Below the pieces are notes generated by a model. That model was not told the origin of the DNA. It worked only from the letters and a program-made list of their open reading frames with translations, and ran no database searches. A stretch of 64,000 nucleotides of DNA from NCBI RefSeq assembly GCF_010015445.1, contig NC_053123.1, positions 8,144,434-8,208,433 of the forward strand. The letters run 5' to 3'. Shown piece by piece: positions 1 through 8,967 of this stretch. The position numbers were made by a program, and so were the translations under genes. Position 1 is the stretch's first letter, and each line of letters starts with the position of its first letter. This stretch comes from Perca fluviatilis. Lineage: Eukaryota; Chordata; Actinopteri; Perciformes; Percidae.

Positions 1-208
1 CTGCCTGCCTCTATGGGAATTTAACATAGGGGTGTACTGACTTTTGTTGCCAGCGGTTTAGACATTAATGGCTGTATGTTGAGTTATTTTGAGGGGACTG
101 CACATTTACACTGTTATACAAGCTGTAAACTTAATACTTTACATTGAAAGATATAATGAAATATTTACTAAAATGTGAGGGGTGTACTCACTTTTGTGAG
201 ATACTGTA
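1..208. mobile_element. Tc1/mariner-like element, terminal inverted repeat
   Basis: One end of a Tc1-like DNA transposon whose body lies outside the window. The outer terminus reads inward from TACAGTATCTCACAAAAG on the minus strand and ends at 208, followed by TA, the dinucleotide target of this superfamily. A direct repeat of GGGGTGTACTSACTTTTGT occurs at 29-47 and 179-197, about 150 bases apart. That is the inner/outer direct-repeat (IR/DR) layout of fish Tc1 elements, where each DR binds transposase. No transposase coding is present here. Confidence 0.85.
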
Positions 209-222
209 TATATATATATATT
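207..222. repeat. (TA)n microsatellite
   Basis: Short TA run directly after the Tc1-like terminus, probably grown from the TA target duplication. It runs into the T-rich tail of the adjacent minus-strand SINE. Confidence 0.8.
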
Positions 223-398
223 TTTTTTAAGATAATTTTTCAGGCATTTTGCCTTTAATAGACAGGACAGCTGTAGACAGGAAAGGGCTGAGAGAGAGGG
301 GGAAGACATGCAGCAAATGGCCACAGGTCGGACCTGAACCCTAGACTGAGTCTCTGCATATGGGCACCTGCTCTACCAGGTGAGCTACCCAGACACCC
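222..398 (-). mobile_element. tRNA-derived SINE (copy 1)
   Basis: Read on the minus strand, the head holds a pol III A box (TAGCTCACCTGGTAGAGC, 371-388) and a B box (GGTTCAGGTCC, 330-340). A tRNA-unrelated body and a short A-rich tail follow, the tail appearing as the T run near 222-235 on the plus strand. The same family occurs at 14.1, 29.7 and 43.0 kb. No clear target duplication was found for this copy. Confidence 0.8.
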
Positions 399-427
399 AT
401 TTTCATTTTATATTTTAATAAAGTGTA

Positions 428-1150
428 AGGCCCTGTCAACACGAACACAGGTATTTTCAAAACCGCAGCTTTGTTTATGCGGTTAGGCCATTCGTCCACA
501 CAAAAACGTAGTATCAGGTCACTGAAACCGAACCTTTTCGAAAACTCCTGCCAGGGTGAAGATTTTTAGAAACTGCATTGGTGTCGTGCAGCCGGTGAAA
601 ACGGGGATTTTGGCTTGTGACGTCAGAGTGCGCCCTGTTGTCTCCTTTGTTTGACATCAGATTGTGCACCACTATCACCTTTGTTTGGCCTACGTGAGAC
701 GAATCTCTGCAATGGCGGACGTAGCTAAGATATTTCAGCTAATAACTGTGCTAACAGGGCTTGTTACATATATTCAGATACATGCACACAGTTCTCCCAT
801 TATATTGCTGTACAGAGGTGACAGAATGCAAGTCACTGTTTATGACAACACTCCCACGATACAGAACTCGCCGCCATCGGCGCAGGTTTTGGACGAGACG
901 GACGAGACGGTCGGACCTCTACGGGAACTTCAGGCTTCTGATTGGCCAACATGGCTTAACGGTTAGGGTTATAGGGTTATATTGCCACCTGTTGGTTTGG
1001 CATGCTCTTGACAGCACTTGATGGCGTGTTTTTATGTTTTCATGTGGACGGAGTTTTTTGTTAAACCTTACTTGTGTGGACGAGATTTTTTTTTTAATCA
1101 AAGGAGGAAAAACTCCTGTTTGTAAAAATAGGCGTGTACGGACTAGGCCT
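428..1150. mobile_element. hAT-like non-autonomous element
   Basis: The ends form an imperfect inverted repeat: AGGCCCTGTCAACACG at the left, and AGGCCTAGTCCGTACACG as the reverse complement of the right end. The interior is CpG-rich at the left, with a 100-codon open frame (664-966) that has no recognisable transposase motif and is probably fortuitous. No clean target duplication is visible, so the superfamily is inferred from the terminus style. Confidence 0.5.
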
Positions 1151-1830
1151 AACACAATACTGACAAAACATCAATAACAAACATACGTCTTTACAAAAGA
1201 CAAAGAAATTTCAATAAATTAAACAAATATATTTAAATAAAATAATAATAAGTAATAAAGAAATAAATATAATTAAGAAATAAAATAAGTTTAAAAAAAC
1301 CCCACCAAAACAGAACCCCCAGGTCTTTAGTAAAAGTAAGCCAGATTTAGCTATAAGAAAGGGGCTTTGCCTGTTAGTAATGTGGGATTCAACCATATAC
1401 TTGACACTGAATTGATTCAAACATATACTTGACTTGAAATTAAGATAAGTATTTAGATTCAACATTTGACATAGTATCCTCCACGTATCCAGGAGATGGG
1501 ATATGACAGGATGGGATCGATACTGGGGAGACAATTTGGTAGATAGGCTAAGCAATTCAACAGAGGGAGTAGAGAGCCTATCACCCACTCCATTTCATAA
1601 CATGGGGGTAATGAGCTAAATGTCTGGTAATAAAGGCGTAATGATAAAACAGCAGTTTAGGTAGCCCTACACACTGCCCGCCCCCCTATCATCTGGAAGT
1701 TGGAGCTTTTCCAAGCTCATCGGAGGACACTTATATTAAGTACATCTTATTTCCCTGATGCCCTGTAGGCAGGGTTCAAAATTAACTTTTCAGTTATATA
1801 AACAATATTGTTTTAACAATATTCTATTTA
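1151..1830. other. AT-rich gene-free stretch
   Basis: A very AT-rich segment (1200-1310) is followed by unremarkable sequence. No supported exon, RNA gene or recognisable repeat was seen. Confidence 0.4.
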
Positions 1831-1834
1831 GCCG

Positions 1835-1985
1835 GAGGACGACTTCTGGATGTCTAACAATTACGTCTTTAACACATCTTTAATTGACGTCTATACAAGG
1901 TCCAGAATAGATGTATTGAAAACTTCCATCCTGTTTCCCCAGAGGACGTCTTCTGGATGTCCATAAATCACGTCATTTAGATGCG
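1835..1985 (+). repeat. Diverged direct repeat, about 107-bp spacing
   Basis: GAGGACGACTTCTGGATGTC at 1835 recurs as GAGGACGTCTTCTGGATGTC at 1942. Both are followed by a related ACGTC-containing segment, and GACGTC palindromes recur nearby. This looks like part of an unidentified dispersed or tandem repeat. Confidence 0.5.
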
Positions 1986-2459
1986 TTCTAGACAACTTTT
2001 TGCTCACTGGGTAGTTTACAGTTTACAGATTGAGCATAATATGATATATTGAATTTGACTGCAATGAAATGGTCTCATACAAATTCTAGCAACGCTCTAG
2101 CAATATGAAAAGTACATAGTTAATTAAAACAAATTTTAACAGGATATACGTTTGCCACACTGTTACACCCAACACACAAATTTTACATACTATAATATAA
2201 CCAATCTTTCTATGGACATTTAATATTACACTCAGTAAACCAATACTTGCTTTTATTTTTTCTTGAATTTCCTCCTTGACCTATACACACATACTGTTTA
2301 ACCTTTCATCATAAATCATTTTCCTGCCTTCGGTTTGACCCTTTATCTTTTATCAGAAGCATTCAAGGCTGTATCACAGCAGTGGCGACCCTTGCGTACA
2401 AAAGTGTCAATTATGAAACTCTGGTCTGACTGAAAGTTCAAGCTTGTAAACAGCACTAG

Positions 2460-2490
2460 TATAAAAGGTTAGTCATCCGGTGGCTCATTC
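2460..2490 (+). promoter_or_regulatory. TATA box and putative initiator
   Basis: TATAAAAGG at 2460-2468 is followed 27 bases later by an initiator-like TCATTC (2485-2490). The first ATG of the signal-peptide open frame is at 2512. This spacing is that of a focused RNA polymerase II promoter and implies a very short 5'UTR of about 25 bases. Confidence 0.5.
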
Positions 2491-2511
2491 AGTTCCCCAC
2501 ACTCAGACAAT

Positions 2512-2759
2512 ATGTTGTTATTGGGGAAACTTCTCTCTCTGTTTTCGATCACTGTGTATGGCTGCATGTGCCAGAAACATGATGATCAACATCAGGCCAT
2601 GTTTCTTGCAGGTCCCATGACCACCGAAAATGTGAAAGGCCTGAATGGCAAACCCTCTGAAGAGGCAGTGTTGGACACATTTGACTGCAGTCTTCTCATA
2701 CCTCCAGGTCCTAAACAGTACTTTGAGCACCTCCAGATCAGAGGGCTGACTCACTTTAA
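2512..2759 (+). CDS. Candidate exon 1 of small type I membrane protein
   Basis: Open frame starting at ATG 2512, chosen because it is the first ATG after the TATA box. Residues 1-20 form a typical signal peptide: M, a hydrophobic Leu/Phe-rich core, then small residues before a Cys-Gln. The following hydrophilic part has one Cys (in FDCSLLIPP) and no recognised domain. The true 3' boundary is uncertain. A weak phase-0 donor lies at GTGAAA (about 2629), but the frame stays open to the MITE that begins at 2760, whose sequence supplies the stop. The exon therefore either splices earlier or was truncated by the insertion. A signal peptide here and a membrane span in the frame-compatible exon at 4331 suggest a single-pass cell-surface protein. 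Function and family are not recognised. Confidence 0.4.
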
Positions 2760-3545
2760 AGGTCCCATGGCATGAAAATTTCACTTTATGAGGTTTTTTA
2801 ACATTAATATGAGTTCCCCCAGCCTGCCTATGGTCCCCCAGTGGCTAGAAATGGCGATAGGTGTAAACCGAGCCCTGGGTATCCTGCTCTGCCTTTGAGA
2901 AAATGAAAGCTCAGATGAGCCGTTTTGGAATCTGCTTGTTATGAGGTCATAACAAGCAAGGTTACCTCCCCTTTCTCTGCTCAGAGGATTTGGCCCACCC
3001 ATGAGAGAGAGACATCATGGCTTTCAAACGAGAAAAGTGGCAGTTGGTCAAGGCCACACCCCCACCCTCCACCTTGACCCTCCCACTCTCCTCCTCAATA
3101 GCTTCAGACACAGAAATGGCACATCCTAAGGAAAGCTCATTGTGGGACTGGCTCTAGTGGCTGTATTTCTGCACCAAAGCTGAATTTCGGGAAAGAGACT
3201 TCAGATACAGTATTAGGGGACCACCAAGGTCTATATAAAAGAGATTTCAGATACAGTTTAGGGGACCACTAAGGTCTATATAAAAGAGACTTCAGATACA
3301 GTATTAGGGGACCACTAAGGTCTATATAAAAGAGACTTCAGATACAGTATTAGGGGACCACTAAGGTCTATATAAAAGAGACTTCAGATACAGTATTAGG
3401 GGACCACTAAGGTCTATATAAAAGAGACTTCAGATACAGTATTAGGGGACCACTAAGGTCTATATAAAAGAGATTTCAGATACAGTATTAGGGGACCACT
3501 AAGGCCTATATAAAAGCATCCAAAGAGCACCATGTCATAGGACCT
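2760..3545 (-). mobile_element. TTAA-flanked MITE 'AGGTCCCATG' (copy 1, expanded)
   Basis: Perfect TTAA on both sides (2756-2759 and 3546-3549). The terminal inverted repeat is AGGTCC at the left and GGACCT at the right, extending imperfectly as AGGTCCCATGGCATG against CATGTCATAGGACCT. A TTAA target is characteristic of piggyBac-type transposition. The copy at 21.1 kb is the same element in opposite orientation and 524 bp long. This copy is longer because of an internal 46-bp tandem array. It carries no transposase and relies on an autonomous partner elsewhere. Confidence 0.85.
3190..3512. repeat. 46-bp minisatellite inside the MITE
   Basis: Units begin AAGGTCTATATAAAAGAG at 3226, 3271, 3317, 3363, 3409 and 3455, with a last variant unit (AAGGCC) at 3501. 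The period is 46 bp (45 once). Units are nearly identical, so the array is recent. The copy at 21.1 kb has this motif once. Each unit contains TATATAAAAG, a TATA-like motif. Confidence 0.95.
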
Positions 3546-3549
3546 TTAA

Positions 3550-4030
3550 AGTGCCACTCTCACAGGGACGGACTGACAATCTGTGCGATCTGGAAAAGTC
3601 CAGAACGGCCGTCCAACCGACGGCCGTCGGCACAAAAAAAATGTGTATTAAAGTGATATTAACAGCCAACAGCAGGGGGCGCAAATACAATCACTTACAT
3701 GCTATATGTAAAAATAAAACTGAAGAAGAAGAGTCGGCCCACATCATTAGACGTGAGTTAATTTCACATCAGCATTACTGGTAAATGCCAGGAGCAGTAA
3801 ACACTTATAGGCTGCCTTTATCCCTATCTTAGCGAATTGCATGTTGTCAGCTCAACATGAGCATGCGCATCATGATTATGAAAATGATCCTGCCATTTAG
3901 TGCTGTCAAACTTAACGTATTTAATTTCTGTTAGGTAAATTTGAAACATTAAACGCGTTAGAAATGAATCGCGGGTTGACCGCATCCCTAAAAACTCAGC
4001 TTCCCGCTACACCTCCATCATCACCTGCAA
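3550..4030. other. Repeat-derived candidate intron sequence
   Basis: 3555-3790 resembles a degraded dispersed fish repeat, with a palindrome around ACGGCCGTC and a GAAGAAGAAG run. 3895-3985 carries fragments of a family with AACGCGTTA motifs. An open frame at 3551-3784 has no recognisable motif and is not taken as a gene. Confidence 0.35.
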
Positions 4031-4041
4031 TGGCTTCCCAG

Positions 4042-4087
4042 ACCCGGGCCCTCGGGCCCCATGACTGTTTGAACCCTGAACCTGAAG
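4042..4087 (+). CDS. Candidate exon 2 of small type I membrane protein
   Basis: Short exon bounded by a possible acceptor (CTTCCCAG, 4034-4041) and a good donor (CTGAAG|GTAATG after 4087). The frame reads TRALGPHDCLNPEPE and leaves one base (G), which joins TG at the start of the exon at 4331 to make Val and keep the frame. An alternative acceptor at ACTCAG upstream would extend the exon in the same frame. The encoded segment would be extracellular and has one Cys. The donor is better supported than the acceptor. Confidence 0.4.
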
Positions 4088-4330
4088 GTAATGCTCAGTC
4101 CACAGATTCAAAAAAACAAGATTTAGAAGGGGGAACTTCCTCTAGATTTGAATTCTACAGCGTGGGAACTTTTTATGGTGGAAACACGTGCTATAGCATG
4201 CAGATCATAAACTATGAAAACAAAAACACATTTCTATAACAGAAGCTAGATTTGGTCTAAATGCAAAATATAAGGTTATCATGAATAAATCATTACATTT
4301 CCCTTGTTTCTTGTTCCTCTCTTTCCACAG

Positions 4331-4581
4331 TGACAAATGACCCCAGTGTGACCACACCAGAGAACACTGGACATACAACCATCCCTGTTCTGCTCCTGAA
4401 CATGGTGGACTTCTTGGGTCTGGAGCTTTCAACTCACGATGCTGAAGTTGCACTTTATGGCATCTTTGTACTTCTATTTGTAAGTGTACTTGGTATCATC
4501 TTTGTTGCACATCGCCTCCTGAAAACACGAAGGAAGTTAAAGAGAGCAGTGGTGGAATCTGTTAAGATGGAGAGATTGTGA
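4331..4581 (+). CDS. Candidate terminal exon: membrane span and basic tail
   Basis: The acceptor is strong: a long pyrimidine tract (TTCTTGTTCCTCTCTTTCCA) ending in CAG at 4330. Phase matches the donor at 4087. The frame runs 83 codons to TGA at 4579-4581. It encodes a Thr/Pro-rich stem (TNDPSVTTPENTGHTT), a membrane-proximal segment, then a hydrophobic span of about 22 residues (LYGIFVLLFVSVLGIIFVAHRL), followed by a basic stop-transfer sequence (KTRRKLKR) and a short cytoplasmic tail ending MERL. The positive-inside pattern fits a type I protein. The tail has no ITAM or ITIM tyrosine motif. No polyadenylation signal was recognised nearby. The family is not identified; a fast-evolving receptor or adaptor subunit is one possibility. 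Confidence 0.55.
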
Positions 4582-4689
4582 GGAAAGTTTTGAAAGGAAG
4601 TGAAATCTGATACATCAACGCTTGCCTGTTTAGGTGCTAAATGAATGAATCATATATAGGTTTTTTTTCTCCAGTATCTTGCAGCAACA

Positions 4690-5185
4690 TAGAACCCGTC
4701 TTGTATGAAGTACTTGAAAGCAGTAGGCTACTTGAGTGAAAGTACAAGTATCTTACCAGAAAATGACTTTGGTAGAAGTTAAAGTCTCCTTTTAGAATAT
4801 TACTTGAGTAAAAGTCTTAAAGTATCTGATATTTACAGTACTTAAATACCAAAAGTAATGTTCTGATATTAAATGTACTTAAGTATTAGAAGTAAAAGTA
4901 AAAAAAACACTTTGATTATGAACTTTATGGCCAAAGGTGTGTAACGTTATCTTCATCACCACTGGAATGGAGGGTGCATTATCTTGGCAATTTAGTAACA
5001 ATGATTCACCAAACCGTCTTTTTTTCCAATGTACTTCCCAGTAACGAGTAACCAAGATGCTAAGGGGAAATGTAGTGGAGTAAACGTATACATTTTATTT
5101 AGGAAATGTAGTGGAGTAAAAGTAAAAGTTTCCGCAAATATAAATAACCAAGTAAAGTACAGATACGTGAGAATTGTGTGTCCCC
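4690..5185. repeat. Dispersed fish repeat rich in ACTTGAGTAAAAGT
   Basis: Many short copies of TACTTGAGTAAAAGT and AAGTAAAAGTA-like words, with ATGTAGTGGAGTAAA twice (5070 and 5107). I recognise the pattern as an abundant teleost non-autonomous repeat, but cannot define exact ends or class from this copy. Confidence 0.6.
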
Positions 5186-5589
5186 TGGTTTGTCAATATA
5201 ATATTGTGTGATCTTTGCTGCTTTCTATATATTTTTTTAATATAAAGACTATACCTGTGAGGTTTACAGATCCTTGTGTCACTGTCAGTAAATGTCCTCT
5301 GGATGGCGCCAGAAAATCATTTTCTACGCGGACACTTGACAGTCGCTGCAATACAGTTTCCACATTTATAAATATTAATATTCAACTGAAGTTAAAGCTA
5401 AGGCTAAAGAAGGCTATGCATTGAAGAAGACAAATATAACAAGAAATAACAAGAAAACCAAATAAAGATCATATTCAGCTATTTAGCAGGGTGTTTATCC
5501 ATTTTAAGCAAAATTGTCTCTTGTATTATGCATGCATACATGTTGCTCTTTTACTACCATTTTGGTCAAGGGAAGTAAAGTATTCAAGA

Positions 5590-5925
5590 ATAATAAGATA
5601 AGATATACTTTATTGTCCCCGAAGGGAAATTTGTTTTGGACTCTGTCCATTATGCAGCGTCACAAGACAACACAAATACAAAAAAGGCAACACCAAATAC
5701 AGAGAGAGAAAAAAAATAAAAAATACAGAAAAGACAACAAATACAAATATCTCTCAACACATACTCTCTTGCAAGAAAAAAAGTATTCAAGATCCTGATA
5801 ACTTTAAAGATACATACATTTTTGGGTTTGTGAGCTCTGACACTAGGCCTATAACCTGCCTCATGCTGATGCAATGCTTACAGAATTTCCCAATGGGACT
5901 AATAAAGCATTTCATGAATGTATTT
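5590..5925. repeat. Dispersed repeat with TTTATTGTCCCC motif
   Basis: ACTTTATTGTCCCCGAAGGG at about 5610 and TTTCCCAATGGGACTAATAA at about 5887 are in opposite sense and flank an A-rich segment. Such paired motifs are frequent in fish genomes. The class is not assigned. Confidence 0.4.
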
Positions 5926-7179
5926 CATAGCTTACATGTACATCTTCAGTCTTAAACTGCTGGGCAGTCAGTAGCTCCACTGAGTTGAATTTGAAAAAGA
6001 AAAGAAAATTGCCTTGCTTGAGGGCACCTCAGTAGGAGTTCTTAAAGAGAAGGTATATTCTTTTTTCTACCTAAACATGTCCTAGTACTGGTCTGCGGAT
6101 TGGAAACCATCGAGTCTCAGAACCCAAGACCACATCTCTAGGCTCTCGGTTGCCACTGTTCCACCATTCAGGCTAGAAAACCATCACAGCCTGGAGGAGC
6201 CAGTCACTCATGTTTCTCCCACTCAATGACACGATCCACACAAACAGCTCTTCTCCGACAAGAGGCTCGCAGGGCAACAACGCATCTTCTCCACACTCCT
6301 GCTGTAATTCCTTCGTCTGGTCTGCAGGGCGACCCGTCGTCTCACCAGGATGTACGCAATAATGCACGGAGGGTGTCTGTTGTGCATGCTCTCCACTGCT
6401 TGTGCCTCAACAGCTCTGATCAGCAAGGGGTCTGTTCAATATCTGAAACCCCCAGAGTCTGTCAGGATGGGGTATGAGTCAGACCGGAGGAAAACATATT
6501 CGCTCATAGTTCCATGAAATGTTTTTAGGTCAAGTGGATTAACTTGTATAAAAGATGGATGACTTGCACATGTAGGAGTGCCTGCCGATCTGTGGGTTAT
6601 GCACACTCGTACAAGATACCATCAAGACTCAGGAAGTGTAATTGTTATTATATAATTGCATCCAGTATGTGCAGTATAGAAAACATGACAGGCTGCATGC
6701 AGAGTATCAACTTCAACTCGATAATTCAATAATCTTTTCATCATTACACTCCAGCAGCATTACATAACAATTTGCAGGTGTGGATGTATTTGTGTCTGTA
6801 CTTTAAGACAACACAGGCTATTCTTTATTACGTATTGTGTTGCGACACAATCATCTGCATTTTGAATTGTCAAATCAAGTCATCTTTAAATAATCAAGCA
6901 CATTCAAAACAACAGAAGTTGACCCAGAGTGCTTTCCAGTCAAGGCAGATGGTTTAAGAACTGCATGGTACATAACAAGTGAAGCAACAATACAAAATGT
7001 AATACAAAACAACCGACATGATAAGTCAAGTAAAGAAATAGGAAGTTAGGAGAGAAGGAATCAAATCAACAATAGATTAAAAAGCAGTATAGGGAATTGA
7101 AAATAAGTCAAGAGGGGAATTGGCAGAAGCCAAGCAGCCTCAAATGGAACTGAAAGTGAGTGGAAAAAAACGTAGGGAT
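5926..7179. other. Gene-free stretch with possible Ig-like relic
   Basis: Mostly unremarkable sequence. On the minus strand, 6170-6360 can be read as a frameshifted immunoglobulin V-like fragment (see findings), too degraded for a gene call. Other open frames here lack motifs. Confidence 0.3.
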
Positions 7180-7440
7180 TTAAATATGAGTTCAAATTTT
7201 CAATTGTGGAACATGACTTAATGCTGTTCCAGAGCCTGAGAGCAGCATCCGAAAAAAAAGCGTACTGAGAGGAGTTGTTTGGGGGCAGAATATGGAGTTA
7301 GCAGGTCAGTAATGTGTTGTGGAGCTTGTCCATTTAAGGCTTTAAAAACAAAAAGTAAAAAAAAAAAAATTTCACCAGTAACCAACACAGGTGATCTAAA
7401 AGAGGAGTGGAGTGACGTGTTTGTCTTTTCCAGTGCAACT
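7180..7440. repeat. Degraded dispersed repeat
   Basis: Contains GGCTTTAAAAACAAAAAGTA followed by ACCAGTAACCAACACAGGTG, a pairing I recognise from a widespread teleost repeat. It is old and its class is uncertain. Confidence 0.35.
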
Positions 7441-8877
7441 AAACAGAAATGACAAAATACTTTTTCTAATAAGGAACATCAGTCATATGATATATGTATG
7501 CAGTTCATTATGAAGTGCTTTCATAATTGAAGTTCAGAGTCAACCAATGAGTGAGTAACTTAGAGCTGAACACCACAGTCCAAATAGAAAGTAGCTCATG
7601 TTTTCAATCTGCTAAAAAAAAGAAAAATAAAACTGACAAAAACTTTGGTCTTACAGTACAGTTTGAGATGTCCTCAGATAAACCATGATACACTCATAGC
7701 CTCTGAAAATAACTATTTTGCATCACATTTAAATGCCATCTTATAATGATATTATGCCTTTGGCCTTTCAAAACACTTGTTGTACATCTGTCTGTGTCCA
7801 TGGCAATCTCATGTGCACAGACAAACAAACACAGGCAATATTCTACACATCTGCTGCTCTGCACTGGCTCTCCATGGTTTTGGCACAAAGATGAGACTTG
7901 ATGTACTGCTGTTGTTTTAATCAAATGCTTGCTGGGTGGAAGTCTCCCCTTTGTGTCATGGAGGCAGAATGATGGTGATTGCAAACTGCTGCATGCCATC
8001 CTTGCTCCCTAGTAGGCCCTGATGGAGCAGTTACTCTCGTCGAGAGTTTTTTCAAAGCAAGGAAAATAGTTAGAACTTCGCTCTGAAGTGTTTGTTGTTG
8101 CTATACATTCTGGCTGTGTGTGACGGGTACTTACATTCTACATTTCGATTTGGAGTTTTTGTTTCTGATATTGTAATCATGTCTGACATGCAACGAGTGC
8201 TTACATTACACTTTGCAAAAGCCGTTTTCTTTTTTAAAGAGGGAGTGTTTTCCACGCTTTCTTTCTTTCCAGGAAAAGAGGCCGAGATCTTCCTCGTTGA
8301 AATACTAGATCAGGAAAACATTATCGTTAAAGAATCGTGTGGGATGGGACGCTGGAATTGGAGACTAGCAAAATTGACGGGGGGGGGGGGAGTGGTATTT
8401 TCATTCCCATAATAGCAATATGATACTTTAAGAATGTTTCCAGCTGAGCTAAAGCTGTTGGAGCCAGCACCGCCTGCAACACAGATCATAAGGTTACAAT
8501 AAACTGGGTGTCAATCTTTGAAAGTACAATTTTAGTCACATACAGGAATAGAAAATAATCAGGAACGTTCAACTACTGCACAAAAAGTTCTGTCAATCAT
8601 TTTTACCTTCAGTTCAGGGAATCAAAACGTAAACAAAGCCTGTCCTAATACGCACAACTTACTGCTTTGTCCCAAAGTGTCACTATGAGTAGGACTCCAA
8701 TCATTGCATTGGAAAATTTCAGTTGTGACAAAAAGCCAAAAACATCTGTAAATAATTAGTTATAAATGGTTGTTGGGTGTTGTTGTGTCTGCTTCCCGTG
8801 GCAACCTTAGATGTGGAAATCCAGGTTGGTGAACATGTTGCTGTGTTACTTTTACGAGTCTAATTAGTGAAGCACAT

Positions 8878-8878
<1 letters not shown>
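7441..8878. other. No supported gene
   Basis: A 106-codon open frame (8092-8412) ends in a poly-G tract and has no recognisable domain. Otherwise nothing distinctive is seen. Confidence 0.3.

Positions 8879-8967
<89 letters not shown>
8879..8967. repeat. (CT)n(CA)n compound microsatellite
   Basis: About 25 CT units pass directly into about 19 CA units with one interruption (CAAACA). Confidence 0.98.

Noticed and set aside
664..966. 100-codon frame starting MHHYHLC
   Set aside because: It lies inside a hAT-like non-autonomous element and has no transposase or other motif.
956..985. TTAGGG-like telomeric words (GGTTAGGGTTATAGGGTTA)
   Set aside because: Only one TTAGGG and two near copies, inside a transposon; too short for an interstitial telomere array.
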